Shown one piece after another: positions 32,024 through 42,286 of a stretch of DNA of 64,000 nucleotides. The DNA lies in assembly GCA_002839445.1 (NCBI GenBank), contig PGYB01000014.1:116791-180790 (forward strand), read 5' to 3'. How positions within the stretch are numbered: position 1 is the first letter of the stretch; the number at the start of each line of letters is the position of its first letter. Made by a program: the position numbers and the translations under genes. The notes under the pieces were generated by a model. That model was not told the DNA's origin. It saw nothing but the letters and a program-made list of their open reading frames with translations, and searched no databases. Origin of the DNA: Candidatus Riflebacteria bacterium HGW-Riflebacteria-1 (GTDB taxonomy: Bacteria > Muiribacteriota > Ozemobacteria > Ozemobacterales > Ozemobacteraceae).

Positions 32024-34762
32024 TTACTGTATATAGATCGGTGCTTTATTGTGTCCATTTTCGTCAAGCAGGATAAGCTTCAGACCAGTTTCATCTCTTG
32101 AGAGCATGCCAATATTCTGTTCGCCCGCAAACAGGTAGGCTGTTATCAGACCTTCTGTATCGAACATACCATTTCTGATGGTTACGTTTTGCCCGGCGAC
32201 CTTGAAGGGCTGACCATTCTGGTAGAGAGAAGCTTCAAGTCCATGACCAGAGACCGTCAAACCTTCGGCAGTATTTTTGGAAACATCTACCATTGAATCG
32301 CTGATTCTGATTTCAATCTCCTCAGAACCCAGTTGTGCGGTGACTGTTCCGTTGCCACCAAACGCAAGGTGGTATTCGGTTGAGCTGTTGATCAAAGGAT
32401 GCTCATCCAGATAGAGTTCCATGTTCAAGCCGGCTGTTAACTGTTGCACTACGACAAGCATATTCATTGTTTTTGGCAAGGCATTGAGCAGGCCAGTAGA
32501 TGTGTTATATGAAATTCCATTAATTCCCGCATCTGTGCCGTCGCGGAATTGCAGCAGATGCAGAGCTATGCCCATTGCAAGGTTTTTCGGCAATTCGAAG
32601 ATATTGGTCATTGAGGGTTCAGGTGCATAAGCAGTGTAAGTGTCGTAGAACATGGTATTTGAAGGGAGTCCCAGAGAGGTTGCCACCGATACTGCCGCGC
32701 GCAATGAACCTACCGGGCCGCTGTATACTGGTGGATTTACGCTTTGCGCGCTCATCGCCACGCCCTTAAGGCCATTGTCAAGCACTTTGCTCATGGCTAC
32801 GGCAGTTGCTTCAGTCGGGTCAGGAACAGTGAAGCTCTTGTAAGCGTGCTGGGAAAGGCCGTTTTTCAGTTCGGAGTGGATGTTTATTGAGTAATTTTTG
32901 CCGGGGATCAGCTCGTAGCTTGTGCTGATTAAGGCAAATTCTGCGCTGGTGGTGTTGATGTTAGTGATGTCCTGTTCGAGAACGCGGCCATCGCCACCGT
33001 CTGAGTGGTTCCAGACATTGATGTAATAGCTGTCGAACAGTGAGGTGTTGGTGTTTGCCGGCCAGCCGATCTGGAGTTTATTGTTGGCAACATTTACCGT
33101 TACATTAGTCGCATCGTATGGGGCATAACCAGATGGAATCTGCGGAACTGTGTGAATAAAGGTCTGGGTTGATCCATCACTGAAGGTAACGACGAATTTA
33201 TATTCCTGACCTTGCTGATGCAGGGTTGAAGGATAAGTCCAGCCTTCATATGGATATGCGGCGGTGTGTTTGACAGGTGCTGTTGAAACGCCCATGGTCT
33301 CTGTGCGCCAGTAATGCCAAGCGTTTGAATCGGCAAGGGTGGCATCTTTGGTAAGATCTATCTCTGGCATGTTCGGTCCGCTTACCTTGACGCTGGTAAC
33401 CGGGAAGGAAGTCGTATCTTCCAGTTGCAGCCAGAACTGGGTGTGCTTTCTGGAGAGGTCGAGGTTGGTTGTATACTGCAATTCAATGTCTACTTCATCG
33501 ATTTTAATGCGATTGCCTGATACTTTCCAGCTTCCATCTGACTGTCTGGCGATAATAACCGGGAATTCACTTATGTTTGCTTCAAGAGTGCGCAGTTTGA
33601 ATTCTGCCGGGCTTTTCGCGTCGTAGGCATAGCCTTCGGTAGTAGAGTCGACAGCGATTGAGCCACCGGTTTTCAGATAAGCGGTTCCGGCGATATGAAC
33701 CATATAGGTATTGTCGTCAACCTTGAGCAGTGAATGGCCACCTTCGAACCTGTCGAGGTCGTCTGCGTCGGTGGTTATTGAATTAAGAATGACGGTTTTG
33801 GTCTTACCGTTCATTACAAAGTCTTCGGTCATTACTGCTGACAGGCCTGCCTTTTCTTCAGTTGTCAGGCCAGAGCCGCCGACCATTTTAAGAAAGGCAT
33901 TCAGATATGTGGTAACAGCCTTGTCGATTGCTTCTTTGTCGGTTACAGGCGCGGCTATCGGAATCTGGTCTTCCATAGGAGTGGTAACTGTGTCTGTCCA
34001 GGCTGTTGTGACTTGTCCTACGGTTATATTGAGTCCCGTTGCCAATTCTGTTTTCACGGCATCAGTTACATCGGTGAAATTACCACTTATTATTTTTTCA
34101 AGAAGCGAAGAGCCAGCTTCGGAGGTTCCTTCTCCAGTTGAACTGCCAAGGGCAATAGTGGCAATTGTTCGAGAGCTTTCATAGAGAACGTTTGTTTCGT
34201 CGGTTACCTGGCGCTTGAGTTCGCTATAGTCGATGGAAATGCTGGTAACATTTTTGATCAGATCTTCGAGAGTCGCTACTTTTACGCCAGTCTGAGTTTC
34301 AAGAACCTTGGCAGCAGAAATTGCCACCTGGGCAAAAGCTGTGGTCAGGTGGTTGCTCTCAATTGGAGCTGAAAAATTTGTATTGGCGAGGTCAGTGACC
34401 ATGTTCTGCACAAGCAGGTCGCCTTTGCGTGCTTCAATAATGAAACCGGGTGCGCCATCCAGGCCGCTTACTGTAGCGGTGTATTCGCCATTGCCGTTGT
34501 CGGTCATGGTAAACACGCTGCCATTGGCAAGAGTCAGCGTAACAACTGCTCCTGTAACAACGTCAGTAGTTGTCTGAGCTTTGATGCCGGCTTTAAGGTT
34601 GCCAAGAATGTTGCTGCTGCCGGTTGCCGGCTTTTTAATGACAGTTTTAACAACTGTGGTGCTTGCTGCGACATCGTCGTCATCGTCACCGAAGAGACTG
34701 CAGCCGGTTGCTGTAAAGGCGAGAACACCAATGAGAAACATAACAAAGAACTTTTTTAACAC
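32024..34762 (-). CDS. Large lipoprotein with beta-domain repeats
   Basis: The product has 912 residues, starting at GTG 34762. The signal ends in a lipobox-like ATGC and is followed by five Asp (Cys21 then SLFGDDDDD), an acidic tag common just after the lipid in exported lipoproteins. A carboxypeptidase-regulatory-like strand region (TGAVVTLTLANGSVFTMTDNGNGEY) at about 60-120 is followed by long helical and beta regions. A fibronectin III-like part (about 540-650, VNVANNKLQIGWPANTNT; VWNHSDGGDGRV) precedes further beta segments to the end. No enzymatic motif is visible. The start has GGGAGG about ten bases upstream. Function is unknown, perhaps surface attachment. Confidence 0.85.
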   Translation of the reverse strand: MLKKFFVMFLIGVLAFTATGCSLFGDDDDDVAASTTVVKTVIKKPATGSSNILGNLKAGIKAQTTTDVVTGAVVTLTLANGSVFTMTDNGNGEYTATVSGLDGAPGFIIEARKGDLLVQNMVTDLANTNFSAPIESNHLTTAFAQVAISAAKVLETQTGVKVATLEDLIKNVTSISIDYSELKRQVTDETNVLYESSRTIATIALGSSTGEGTSEAGSSLLEKIISGNFTDVTDAVKTELATGLNITVGQVTTAWTDTVTTPMEDQIPIAAPVTDKEAIDKAVTTYLNAFLKMVGGSGLTTEEKAGLSAVMTEDFVMNGKTKTVILNSITTDADDLDRFEGGHSLLKVDDNTYMVHIAGTAYLKTGGSIAVDSTTEGYAYDAKSPAEFKLRTLEANISEFPVIIARQSDGSWKVSGNRIKIDEVDIELQYTTNLDLSRKHTQFWLQLEDTTSFPVTSVKVSGPNMPEIDLTKDATLADSNAWHYWRTETMGVSTAPVKHTAAYPYEGWTYPSTLHQQGQEYKFVVTFSDGSTQTFIHTVPQIPSGYAPYDATNVTVNVANNKLQIGWPANTNTSLFDSYYINVWNHSDGGDGRVLEQDITNINTTSAEFALISTSYELIPGKNYSINIHSELKNGLSQHAYKSFTVPDPTEATAVAMSKVLDNGLKGVAMSAQSVNPPVYSGPVGSLRAAVSVATSLGLPSNTMFYDTYTAYAPEPSMTNIFELPKNLAMGIALHLLQFRDGTDAGINGISYNTSTGLLNALPKTMNMLVVVQQLTAGLNMELYLDEHPLINSSTEYHLAFGGNGTVTAQLGSEEIEIRISDSMVDVSKNTAEGLTVSGHGLEASLYQNGQPFKVAGQNVTIRNGMFDTEGLITAYLFAGEQNIGMLSRDETGLKLILLDENGHNKAPIYIQ

Positions 34763-34813
34763 TTTCCTAATACCTCCCTGATTTTACTTCATATCTGAAG
34801 CGTTTCGTTGCCT

Positions 34814-34842
34814 AGACTACCGTCATTGGCAAAGGGTGTCAA
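34814..34842 (-). promoter_or_regulatory. Candidate promoter of the lipoprotein gene
   Basis: On the minus strand, a perfect TTGACA (34842-34837), a 17-base spacer and a weak TAGTCT (34819-34814). The start point is near 34807. Confidence 0.5.
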
Positions 34843-35214
34843 CCCCATGCTATTCTCTTGTATCTAAGCGTTTCAGAGCAGGCAAAAGCTCGTTGTTCCT
34901 TTTTGTTGCAGACTTCAGCGCTTAGCCGGGAGAAACTTGTTCAGGCATTTTTTTTAACTGTGCTTGCTCGAGGCAAATAGCTTTTGCAAGTTCATAAACA
35001 GAATTTCAGCCTGAGCCTTCGCACAATTTGAGCGAGTGTTTACAGAACAATGAAAAGCTTAATAGCTGTGTCCAGAAAGCAGCAGATTTTTTTCAATCCG
35101 GCAGGGGAAATTTGCGTTATACTCGTCGTGCAATATATACCGGCGGGTCGTTTTTGCTTGCGATGAAGGCCGGGTATCGCGCAGAGACGACGAGACCGAT
35201 TTTGAGGAGGCGTT
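34843..35214. other. Intergenic region upstream of the 2111-residue protein
   Basis: No gene is seen. TATACT at 35118-35123 could be a -10 element for the downstream gene but lacks a good -35. GAGGAGG at 35204-35210 is a strong ribosome site for ATG 35215. Confidence 0.35.
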
Positions 35215-38200
35215 ATGAAACTTCTGGTTCTGCTTTGTCTGGTCTGCTACAGCGTCCTTTGTATGAGTTCGGCGCAGGCAGCCGAGGTCGGCTTCGATGA
35301 AGAATTCAGCCTGGCAGAAGACCGGGCTGAAGCGCTCAAACAGCTAATTCCCGGAACTCCGGATTACTATTATTACTGGTGTCTCTACCACCAGCTGCGC
35401 GGTGAGCAAGACCAGCTCGAAAAGATCCTTGAACAGTGGATCAAGCGCTATGGCCATACCAGTCAGGTCGAAGAGATCCGCAATCGCCAGGCTCTGCTCA
35501 ACTACAGCAAAGATCCGGGCAAAGCCTTCGATCATATTATACGCCAGCTCAATCTGCGCTTTGACCACCAGAAAAAGCAGACAGTCAGCAAAAGCACTTT
35601 CCCAAGCATACTTGACAGCAAAGCTTTCAGCTCAGAAGCTTTCGCACGACAGGCACTCAGCGAGTATTCAGACCTGAGCGGCTTTACCACCGCCGGCTTC
35701 GAATCGCTGATCAATCAGCAGCTCAACCCCGATCAGCGCCGCGATCTGCTGCGCCGCATGCAGAGACCAGATGGCAAATATCTGGTGCAGATGGTATGCG
35801 ATGATCTGCAATACAAGCACAGTGGCGGCTTCGGCAGTATGCCGATTCATGGCATGCTGCTGCGCAGTCAGCTTGACCAGCTGGCCGGCAAAATGCCTGA
35901 ACTGCTCAAGAACAGCAATTTTGTTCTCGCTTATATCAAGAAAATGCAGCCCGGCGAAGACACCAACTGGCAGCAGAACGACAAAATCAAACTCGAAATG
36001 CTCGAAAGTATGCATCAGTATGTTAAGCCGCTCGAGCCGCTTTTCAACTCGCTGAAAGCGCATATCATCTTTCATATTCTCGATCTCAAGCGCAAAAGTG
36101 GTATTTATGAGCGGGCGTTGTTCGTTGACTATCTCAAACTGCCGCGCAACGTCTCTTACGTCAAACGGGATATTCTCGAAACCAATGAAGGGCGCAATTA
36201 CCGCGCTGACCTTAATGCCAATTACCGGGACGCGACACTGTATGGAAACGTAGGCAACGATGAACCTCTGGTGCGCGATTATCTGCAGGCCCTCCTGGTT
36301 GACCAGAATGACAGCAGCGCGTTTGCCAGCCTTATCGAAACAAATTATCTCAACCGCGTATTTGCCGAAACCAAGATCGTTAACGGCATCGGCGACATGG
36401 AACAGTGGTTCTCGCTTCTGAACGCACAGGAAGTAAAAGAACTCAAAGAGCGCATCGAGCTCGACCTGTTACCGACCAACAAGGTCATAATCAAAGCTGA
36501 CGACCAGATCGCGCTCGACGTCAGAATCAAAAACGTTAAAAAGCTCATTGTTAAGATCTACAAGCTCAACCTCGCCAATCTCTACCGCGAAACCATGAGC
36601 GAAATCACCACGGCCATCGACCTTGATGGCCTTGTCGCCAACGAAGAGCGCCTGATCGAATACCCGCAGCCCGAGCACCGACGCCATGTTGAGAAGTTCG
36701 TTTTTCCTGAACTCAAAGATAATGGCGTCTATGTTGTCGAGCTGATCGGTAATGGCATGAGCAGCCGCGCTCTGATTCGCCGTGGCCAGCTCTATTTTGC
36801 CGAGCGCTCCGGCCCGGCCGGCCAGTTGTTTACCGTATTTAACGGCGAGGGCGCCCATGTCGAAAACGCCACCATCTGGCTTGGCGGCCAGGAATACCGG
36901 CCAGACAAGCAGGGCATCATCAACGTTCCCTTCAGCAGCGCTCAGCAGAACAAAAACTTTGTCATCAGGCACGGCGACTTTGCGGCCCTGCACACCTTTT
37001 ACCACCAGTCCGAAAACTACGCGCTTACTGGCAGCTTTCACGTCGATCGTGAGTCGCTAGTTGATGGGAAAACTGCCAGCCTGATTTTCCGCCCGGCGCT
37101 GACACTCAATGCCATGCCGATTGACGTCAGTCTGCTCAAGGAAGTATCTCTGCTGATAACCTCGGTAGACCGCGAAGACGTTGTTTCTACCCGTGAAGTG
37201 CCCGGCTTTGGGCTGTTCAACGACAAGGAATCTACCTTTGAATTCAAGGTTCCCGAAAAACTCAGCCGCATATCTTTTGCCGTGCGCGCTAAAATAGATA
37301 ACCTCAGCCAGGGCAAAAAAATCGATCTCAACGTTGAACGCAGCTTTTCTGTGAATGCCATAGATCGCAGCGAAAAAACACTGAGCTTTTTTGTGCGCCG
37401 CTCCGGCAGCACGCACATTGTTGAACTGCTTGGCAAAAGCGGCGAAGCGTGCGCGCAGATTCCGGTAAACGTCGAAATCAAACACAGATATACCAACCGT
37501 TCACTGTTGGCGACTCTGCAGACCGACGACAATGGCCGCGTTTACCTTGGCGAACTCAAAGATGTTGAATATGTTGTTCTGAGCGGCCCCGAAGGCATTT
37601 CGCACCGCTTTGCTCCAGGAACAGATCAGGTCACGATACCAGAAATGGTTTGTGCCAGAATTGGCTCTGAAATCATTATTCCGCTCGCGCAAATGCCAGA
37701 TCAGAAGGTAGAAGACCTCTGCTCTCTCTATGAAATGCGTGCAGGCACCTATGTCGCAGACTTTATCAGCAAAGTCAGCATCAAAGATAATGGTCTGCTG
37801 ATCAAAGATCTGCCGGCCGGTGACTTTTCACTCTATCTCAAACAGTCGCTGACCGAGGTTCAGATCAAGATTGCTGATGGCAGCCGCGTTCGCGGCTATG
37901 TGCTGTCGCAGCGGCGCTGTCTGCCTTTAACCAGGCCAATGGCACTGCAGATTGTCGAAGCAAAGCCTGACAGTTCTGGCGGAAAACTACGCATCAAGCT
38001 GGCCAATACTGGTCGCGATATTCGTGTTCATATTGTGGCCGCCCGTTTCCTGCCTGAATTCATGATATTTGATGAGTTCGCGGCGATCAGACCGCCGCTT
38101 CTTGGTATCAGCGGTCTGGCTCTGCCTGAGTCTCGTTATTTGTCAGGTCGCAATATTGGCGATGAATATCGCTATATTCTCGAACGCCGTTATTCAAAAA

Positions 38201-41200
38201 TATTTCCGGGCAACATGCTGCGACGTCCTGGTCTCCTTCTCAATCCATGGGCTTTGCGCAAGACCGACACCGCGACCCGCGATGCCTCTGGTGGCGGCGC
38301 ATGGGCTGGAGGGCCCGAACTTAAGCCGCAGGTGCGAACGGTTCAGCCCGTGACCCGTCGCCGAGAAGCTGTTGCCGGATCGGTTCAGGGCTTTGTCAGT
38401 CTCGATTTTCTCGAAGACACCTCGCTGTTGATGGCTAATCTCACACCTGACAATGATGGCGTGCTTGAGATAGATCTTTCTGCTATTGGCCCGCGCCATA
38501 ATCTGCAGATACTCGCAGTTGATCAATACGCTGTTGCCTACCGCGAAATCTCGTTTCCGGAAGTAGTCGGAAAGCATCGCGATTTGCGAATGGCCCGTGC
38601 TCTCAATCCTGAAAAGCATTTTTCAGAACAAAAGAACATCTCTTCGCTGACTGCCGACAAGACGCTGGCAATAGAAGATATCACCACGACCAAAATTGAA
38701 CTGTTCGATTCGCTGCCCTCTGTTTATCGACTGTTCATGGCGTTGAATCCTGACGCGAAGCTGACAGAATTTTCTTTTATCACAACCTGGGCCGCTCTCG
38801 AAGAAGCGCGAAAGTTCGAGCTTTATTCGAAGTATTCCTGTCATGAACTGAATTTCTTCATCTACCAGAAGGATCGCAAATTCTTCGATGCTGTGGTGAA
38901 GCCTTATATTGCGCACAAACGCGACAAGACCTTTATCGACAAATGGCTGCTTGGCCTCGATCTGGCCGAGTATCTCGAGCCCTGGGCTTTTGCGCGCCTT
39001 AATGCCTTTGAGCGCATTTTGCTTGGGCAGCGCATGCCAGATCAGGGCGCTTCGATCGAGCGTCATTCGGTCGACAGTTTCGACCTTCTGCCCGAAGACC
39101 GCGAGCGGTTTAACCATCTGTTCAAAACCGCGTTGAAGGGCAGTGCTCTTGAGACCGGCGATGCTCTGGGCTTTGGCGCTGCACTTAAAGACGCCAAAAT
39201 GCAGAATGAGCTCGAAGAAGACTTCAGCATGGCAGATATGGCGGTTCCATCTCCTGCGCCAATGGTCAGCAGGAGTCGCGCGATGATGCCTTCGGCGCCG
39301 CCGCCGCCAGCTGGAGTATCTCGCGAAAGCTCGGCCAGGTTTAAACAAAAGGCTTCGCTCAGTGCTGATAAATTTGACAGGAGCGAGATGAAGGAAGAGT
39401 CAGATTCATACGCTGACGATTTCGATGACATGGAGCTTCAGGAAGCCGCTGCCGGCCGTGAAGAAGTGCGCCAGATGTTCAGGCAGGTTGATACGACCGA
39501 AGAGTGGGTCGAGAACAACTACTATCAGCTGCCGATCGAACAGCAGCTCGCTGACCTGATCAAGATAAACGCGTTCTGGCGCGACTATTCGCTCCATCGC
39601 GCTGGCAAGCCTTTCGTTTCTACGAATATTGCCGAAGCTACCGGCAACTTTGCCGAAATGATGATGGCGCTCGCGGTTATTGATCTGCCGTTCAAGGCTG
39701 AAAAGCACAAAAGCGACTTCAGCGCCGCAAAAATGGCGCTCAAGGCTGCCGGCAACGTGATCGTTTTCCATCAGGAAATCAGGCCGACCACCTCGGCAGA
39801 AGACACCGCCAGCATTCTCACCGGCCAGAACTTCTTCGCACTGAACGATCGTTATCTTTTCGAAAAGAACCAGCGCTTCGACAAGTTCGTGACCGAAGAG
39901 TTTCTCGTGCGCACTGTTTATGGCTGCCAGGTGGTTATAACCAATCCGACTTCGTCGATCAAGAAGGTCGATGTGCTCATGCAGATTCCGACCGGCGCTG
40001 TGCCGGTTCAGCAGAGCCTGTATACCCGCAGCATTCATCTGCAGCTCGAACCATTCTCGACAAAAACCGCTGAATACTACTTCTATTTCCCGGCGCCGGG
40101 CAGTTTTAAGCACTACCCGGTGCATGTTTCAGAGAACGAAAAACTGCTGGCATCGGCCAGGCCATTCGTTTTCAACGTTGTCAAAGAACTGACCAGCTTC
40201 GACAAGACTTCATGGCCATGGATCTCGCAGCAAGGCAGCGATGCCGAAGTTCTTGAATTCCTCGCCAAAGACAACGTCGAACGCCACGATCTAGAGCAGA
40301 TCGCGTTCAGAATGAAAAAGGTCGACTTTTTCAAGAGCGTGCTCGAACTGTTGCGCAAGCGCCATGCTTATAATCACACTCTCTGGTCTTATGGAATTCT
40401 CAATCGCGACCTGCCAACAATTCGCGAGTACCTCAGCAATTCGCCAATTGCTGCGCTCTGCGGCAGCAGCTTTGTCAGCGACCTTCTGGTGATCAATCCG
40501 GTTGAACGCCATGCTTACCAGCACAAGGAATATTGGCCTCTGGTTAACGCCCGCGTTTACCAGCTTGGCAAAAAGCGCGAAATTCTCAATTCGCAGTTTG
40601 CCGCGCAGTATCAGGCGTTGCTCTATGATCTGCGTTACCGCAAGGAACTCAGCGATTATGACCGGATGGCCGTGGTTTACTATCTTCTGTTGCAGGACCG
40701 CATAGCCGATGCTGACGGGCATTTTGCCAGAATCACCGACAAAAATCTGCTTGATTCTATTCAGTATCAGTATGTTTCTGCTTATCTGGCCTTCTCTAAC
40801 GGTGAGCCTGAAAAAGCGGTTAAGATCGCCGAACAATACAAGGCTTACCCGGTCTTACGCTGGCGCAACCTGTTCGCGGATGTGCTCGCCCAGGCCGCTG
40901 AAATATCGGGCTCAGGGCCGGTGATCACTGATGTCGAAGATCGCGAACAGAAACAGCGCCTGCTGGCAGCCAGTCAACCTGACATCGAACTGGCCGTCGA
41001 CAATCGTTCAGTGACCTTGCGTCATAGCAACCTTGACCAGGTAAAGGTCAATTTCTACCTGATGGATATCGAGTTACTGTTCTCGCGCAAACCGTTTGTT
41101 CAGGAAGTCAGCGGCCAGTTCTCGATCATCAGGCCGAATCATGCAATCGAGCTTGCTCTTGATGCTGGCGCCGCTACAACTCCGATCACCATTCCCGACC

Positions 41201-41550
41201 AGTATAAAGACCGCAACATGTTGATCGAGGTCAGCGGTGGTGGCTTGACAAGATCTTCGGCTTACTACCCGCACTCACTGTCGATCAAAATGATCGAGGC
41301 CTACGGCCAGTTGCAGATTCTGAGCCAGCAGGATGGTCGCCCGGTTTCGAGTGCGTATATCAAGGTCTACGCTCGTCACAAGGATGGTCAGGTTAACTTC
41401 TATAAAGATGGTTATACCGATCTTCGTGGCAAGTTTGATTACGCGTCATTGAGTACGAGCCAGCTCGACAACGTCGATAAATTCTCGATTCTCATCATGA
41501 CCGACAACAGTGGCGCCGTGATTCGCGAGGCCGCTCCGCCGCCGCGCTGA
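35215..41550 (+). CDS. 2111-residue exported macroglobulin-like protein
   Basis: The signal peptide (MKLLVLLCLVCYSVLCMSSAQAA) is followed by a helical N-terminal part (to about 430). A series of beta-sandwich domains (about 480-990) resembles alpha-2-macroglobulin MG domains, for example GVYVVELIGNGMSSRALIRRGQLY. A long loop with a Pro-rich part (about 1340-1380) is followed by a helical domain (about 1400-1520, TTEEWVENNYYQLP), more beta domains, a helical stretch with TPR-like character (about 1660-1900) and a C-terminal beta domain. The thioester motif CxEQ of active macroglobulins is not present. It is probably a periplasmic or surface protein. Function is unknown; the strong ribosome site and single long frame make the gene certain. 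Confidence 0.9.
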   Translation: MKLLVLLCLVCYSVLCMSSAQAAEVGFDEEFSLAEDRAEALKQLIPGTPDYYYYWCLYHQLRGEQDQLEKILEQWIKRYGHTSQVEEIRNRQALLNYSKDPGKAFDHIIRQLNLRFDHQKKQTVSKSTFPSILDSKAFSSEAFARQALSEYSDLSGFTTAGFESLINQQLNPDQRRDLLRRMQRPDGKYLVQMVCDDLQYKHSGGFGSMPIHGMLLRSQLDQLAGKMPELLKNSNFVLAYIKKMQPGEDTNWQQNDKIKLEMLESMHQYVKPLEPLFNSLKAHIIFHILDLKRKSGIYERALFVDYLKLPRNVSYVKRDILETNEGRNYRADLNANYRDATLYGNVGNDEPLVRDYLQALLVDQNDSSAFASLIETNYLNRVFAETKIVNGIGDMEQWFSLLNAQEVKELKERIELDLLPTNKVIIKADDQIALDVRIKNVKKLIVKIYKLNLANLYRETMSEITTAIDLDGLVANEERLIEYPQPEHRRHVEKFVFPELKDNGVYVVELIGNGMSSRALIRRGQLYFAERSGPAGQLFTVFNGEGAHVENATIWLGGQEYRPDKQGIINVPFSSAQQNKNFVIRHGDFAALHTFYHQSENYALTGSFHVDRESLVDGKTASLIFRPALTLNAMPIDVSLLKEVSLLITSVDREDVVSTREVPGFGLFNDKESTFEFKVPEKLSRISFAVRAKIDNLSQGKKIDLNVERSFSVNAIDRSEKTLSFFVRRSGSTHIVELLGKSGEACAQIPVNVEIKHRYTNRSLLATLQTDDNGRVYLGELKDVEYVVLSGPEGISHRFAPGTDQVTIPEMVCARIGSEIIIPLAQMPDQKVEDLCSLYEMRAGTYVADFISKVSIKDNGLLIKDLPAGDFSLYLKQSLTEVQIKIADGSRVRGYVLSQRRCLPLTRPMALQIVEAKPDSSGGKLRIKLANTGRDIRVHIVAARFLPEFMIFDEFAAIRPPLLGISGLALPESRYLSGRNIGDEYRYILERRYSKIFPGNMLRRPGLLLNPWALRKTDTATRDASGGGAWAGGPELKPQVRTVQPVTRRREAVAGSVQGFVSLDFLEDTSLLMANLTPDNDGVLEIDLSAIGPRHNLQILAVDQYAVAYREISFPEVVGKHRDLRMARALNPEKHFSEQKNISSLTADKTLAIEDITTTKIELFDSLPSVYRLFMALNPDAKLTEFSFITTWAALEEARKFELYSKYSCHELNFFIYQKDRKFFDAVVKPYIAHKRDKTFIDKWLLGLDLAEYLEPWAFARLNAFERILLGQRMPDQGASIERHSVDSFDLLPEDRERFNHLFKTALKGSALETGDALGFGAALKDAKMQNELEEDFSMADMAVPSPAPMVSRSRAMMPSAPPPPAGVSRESSARFKQKASLSADKFDRSEMKEESDSYADDFDDMELQEAAAGREEVRQMFRQVDTTEEWVENNYYQLPIEQQLADLIKINAFWRDYSLHRAGKPFVSTNIAEATGNFAEMMMALAVIDLPFKAEKHKSDFSAAKMALKAAGNVIVFHQEIRPTTSAEDTASILTGQNFFALNDRYLFEKNQRFDKFVTEEFLVRTVYGCQVVITNPTSSIKKVDVLMQIPTGAVPVQQSLYTRSIHLQLEPFSTKTAEYYFYFPAPGSFKHYPVHVSENEKLLASARPFVFNVVKELTSFDKTSWPWISQQGSDAEVLEFLAKDNVERHDLEQIAFRMKKVDFFKSVLELLRKRHAYNHTLWSYGILNRDLPTIREYLSNSPIAALCGSSFVSDLLVINPVERHAYQHKEYWPLVNARVYQLGKKREILNSQFAAQYQALLYDLRYRKELSDYDRMAVVYYLLLQDRIADADGHFARITDKNLLDSIQYQYVSAYLAFSNGEPEKAVKIAEQYKAYPVLRWRNLFADVLAQAAEISGSGPVITDVEDREQKQRLLAASQPDIELAVDNRSVTLRHSNLDQVKVNFYLMDIELLFSRKPFVQEVSGQFSIIRPNHAIELALDAGAATTPITIPDQYKDRNMLIEVSGGGLTRSSAYYPHSLSIKMIEAYGQLQILSQQDGRPVSSAYIKVYARHKDGQVNFYKDGYTDLRGKFDYASLSTSQLDNVDKFSILIMTDNSGAVIREAAPPPR

Positions 41551-41570
41551 TAATACGCGGATAAAGATGC

Positions 41571-41604
41571 AACGCCGAAGCCGCCCAGGTGGCTTCGGCG
41601 TTTT
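41571..41604. terminator. Bidirectional intrinsic terminator
   Basis: A 12-base-pair perfect stem, AACGCCGAAGCC/GGCTTCGGCGTT, with an eight-base loop, ends the 2111-residue protein gene. On the minus strand the convergent gene at 41618 also runs into it. Confidence 0.8.
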
Positions 41605-41617
41605 GTTCATGTGTTCT

Positions 41618-42061
41618 TCATGCAGGGTTTGTCTTCTGCGATGAATAAGCTGCTTCGTTCATTATACAGGCAAGCTTTGCCTTGTCTTTATCGTCAAGCC
41701 AGCCGATCGCGTCGTCGGTTGGCCTGCCGAACTGGCAACGATAGTAGCGATAATAGAATGGATTCACGGTTAGAAGTTTTTTTGCCAGCTGCTCATCGGC
41801 AAAGACACCGACAACCCGGCCGTCGCCAATTGCATCCCAGACAACAAACAGCTGTTGCCCGATTTCCGGCATTGCCGTTGGTGCAATGCCGATGGTCATG
41901 ACTGCGTTGTCATCTCTGGCTAAAGGGTGAGCAGTTGACAAATGCCGCTGAGATCCCTCTATGACGGGCTTGTCATGCTTTTTAGCCGGAAAAATACTCT
42001 CTCTGAAAAGTTCCAATAGGCGTCGTAATGGCGAGTGAAGTGATTTCTCTTTTTTTGTCAT
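41618..42061 (-). CDS. Hypothetical protein of 147 residues
   Basis: The frame is open upstream to 42154, but ATG 42061 (MTKKEKSLHSPLRRLLELF) is the more natural start, though its ribosome site is weak. The N-terminus is basic and the C-terminal half looks folded (QQLFVVWDAIGDGRVVGVFADEQLAKKLL; NPFYYRYYRCQFGRPTDDAIGW). No domain is recognised. It is convergent with the 2111-residue gene, so an independent transcript is required. Confidence 0.6.
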   Translation of the reverse strand: MTKKEKSLHSPLRRLLELFRESIFPAKKHDKPVIEGSQRHLSTAHPLARDDNAVMTIGIAPTAMPEIGQQLFVVWDAIGDGRVVGVFADEQLAKKLLTVNPFYYRYYRCQFGRPTDDAIGWLDDKDKAKLACIMNEAAYSSQKTNPA

Positions 42062-42286
42062 AGCTGATTCTAATACGAAAATGCCGGGCAGGCAATCCCG
42101 GGGCACAAACCATCGAGCCCAAATTTGCACAGTTAGATTAAGATTTTGCAGCAACGCGCCGAAATATCAATTAATTTGCGTTATTGCTCTTCCAAAATTT
42201 ATCTGTATGGCTTATTATCTAAAAAGTTGTTGTATCCATGCTGGTTATAGCTATGGTTTCGTAATAAAACTTAAAAGGAACGAAAA

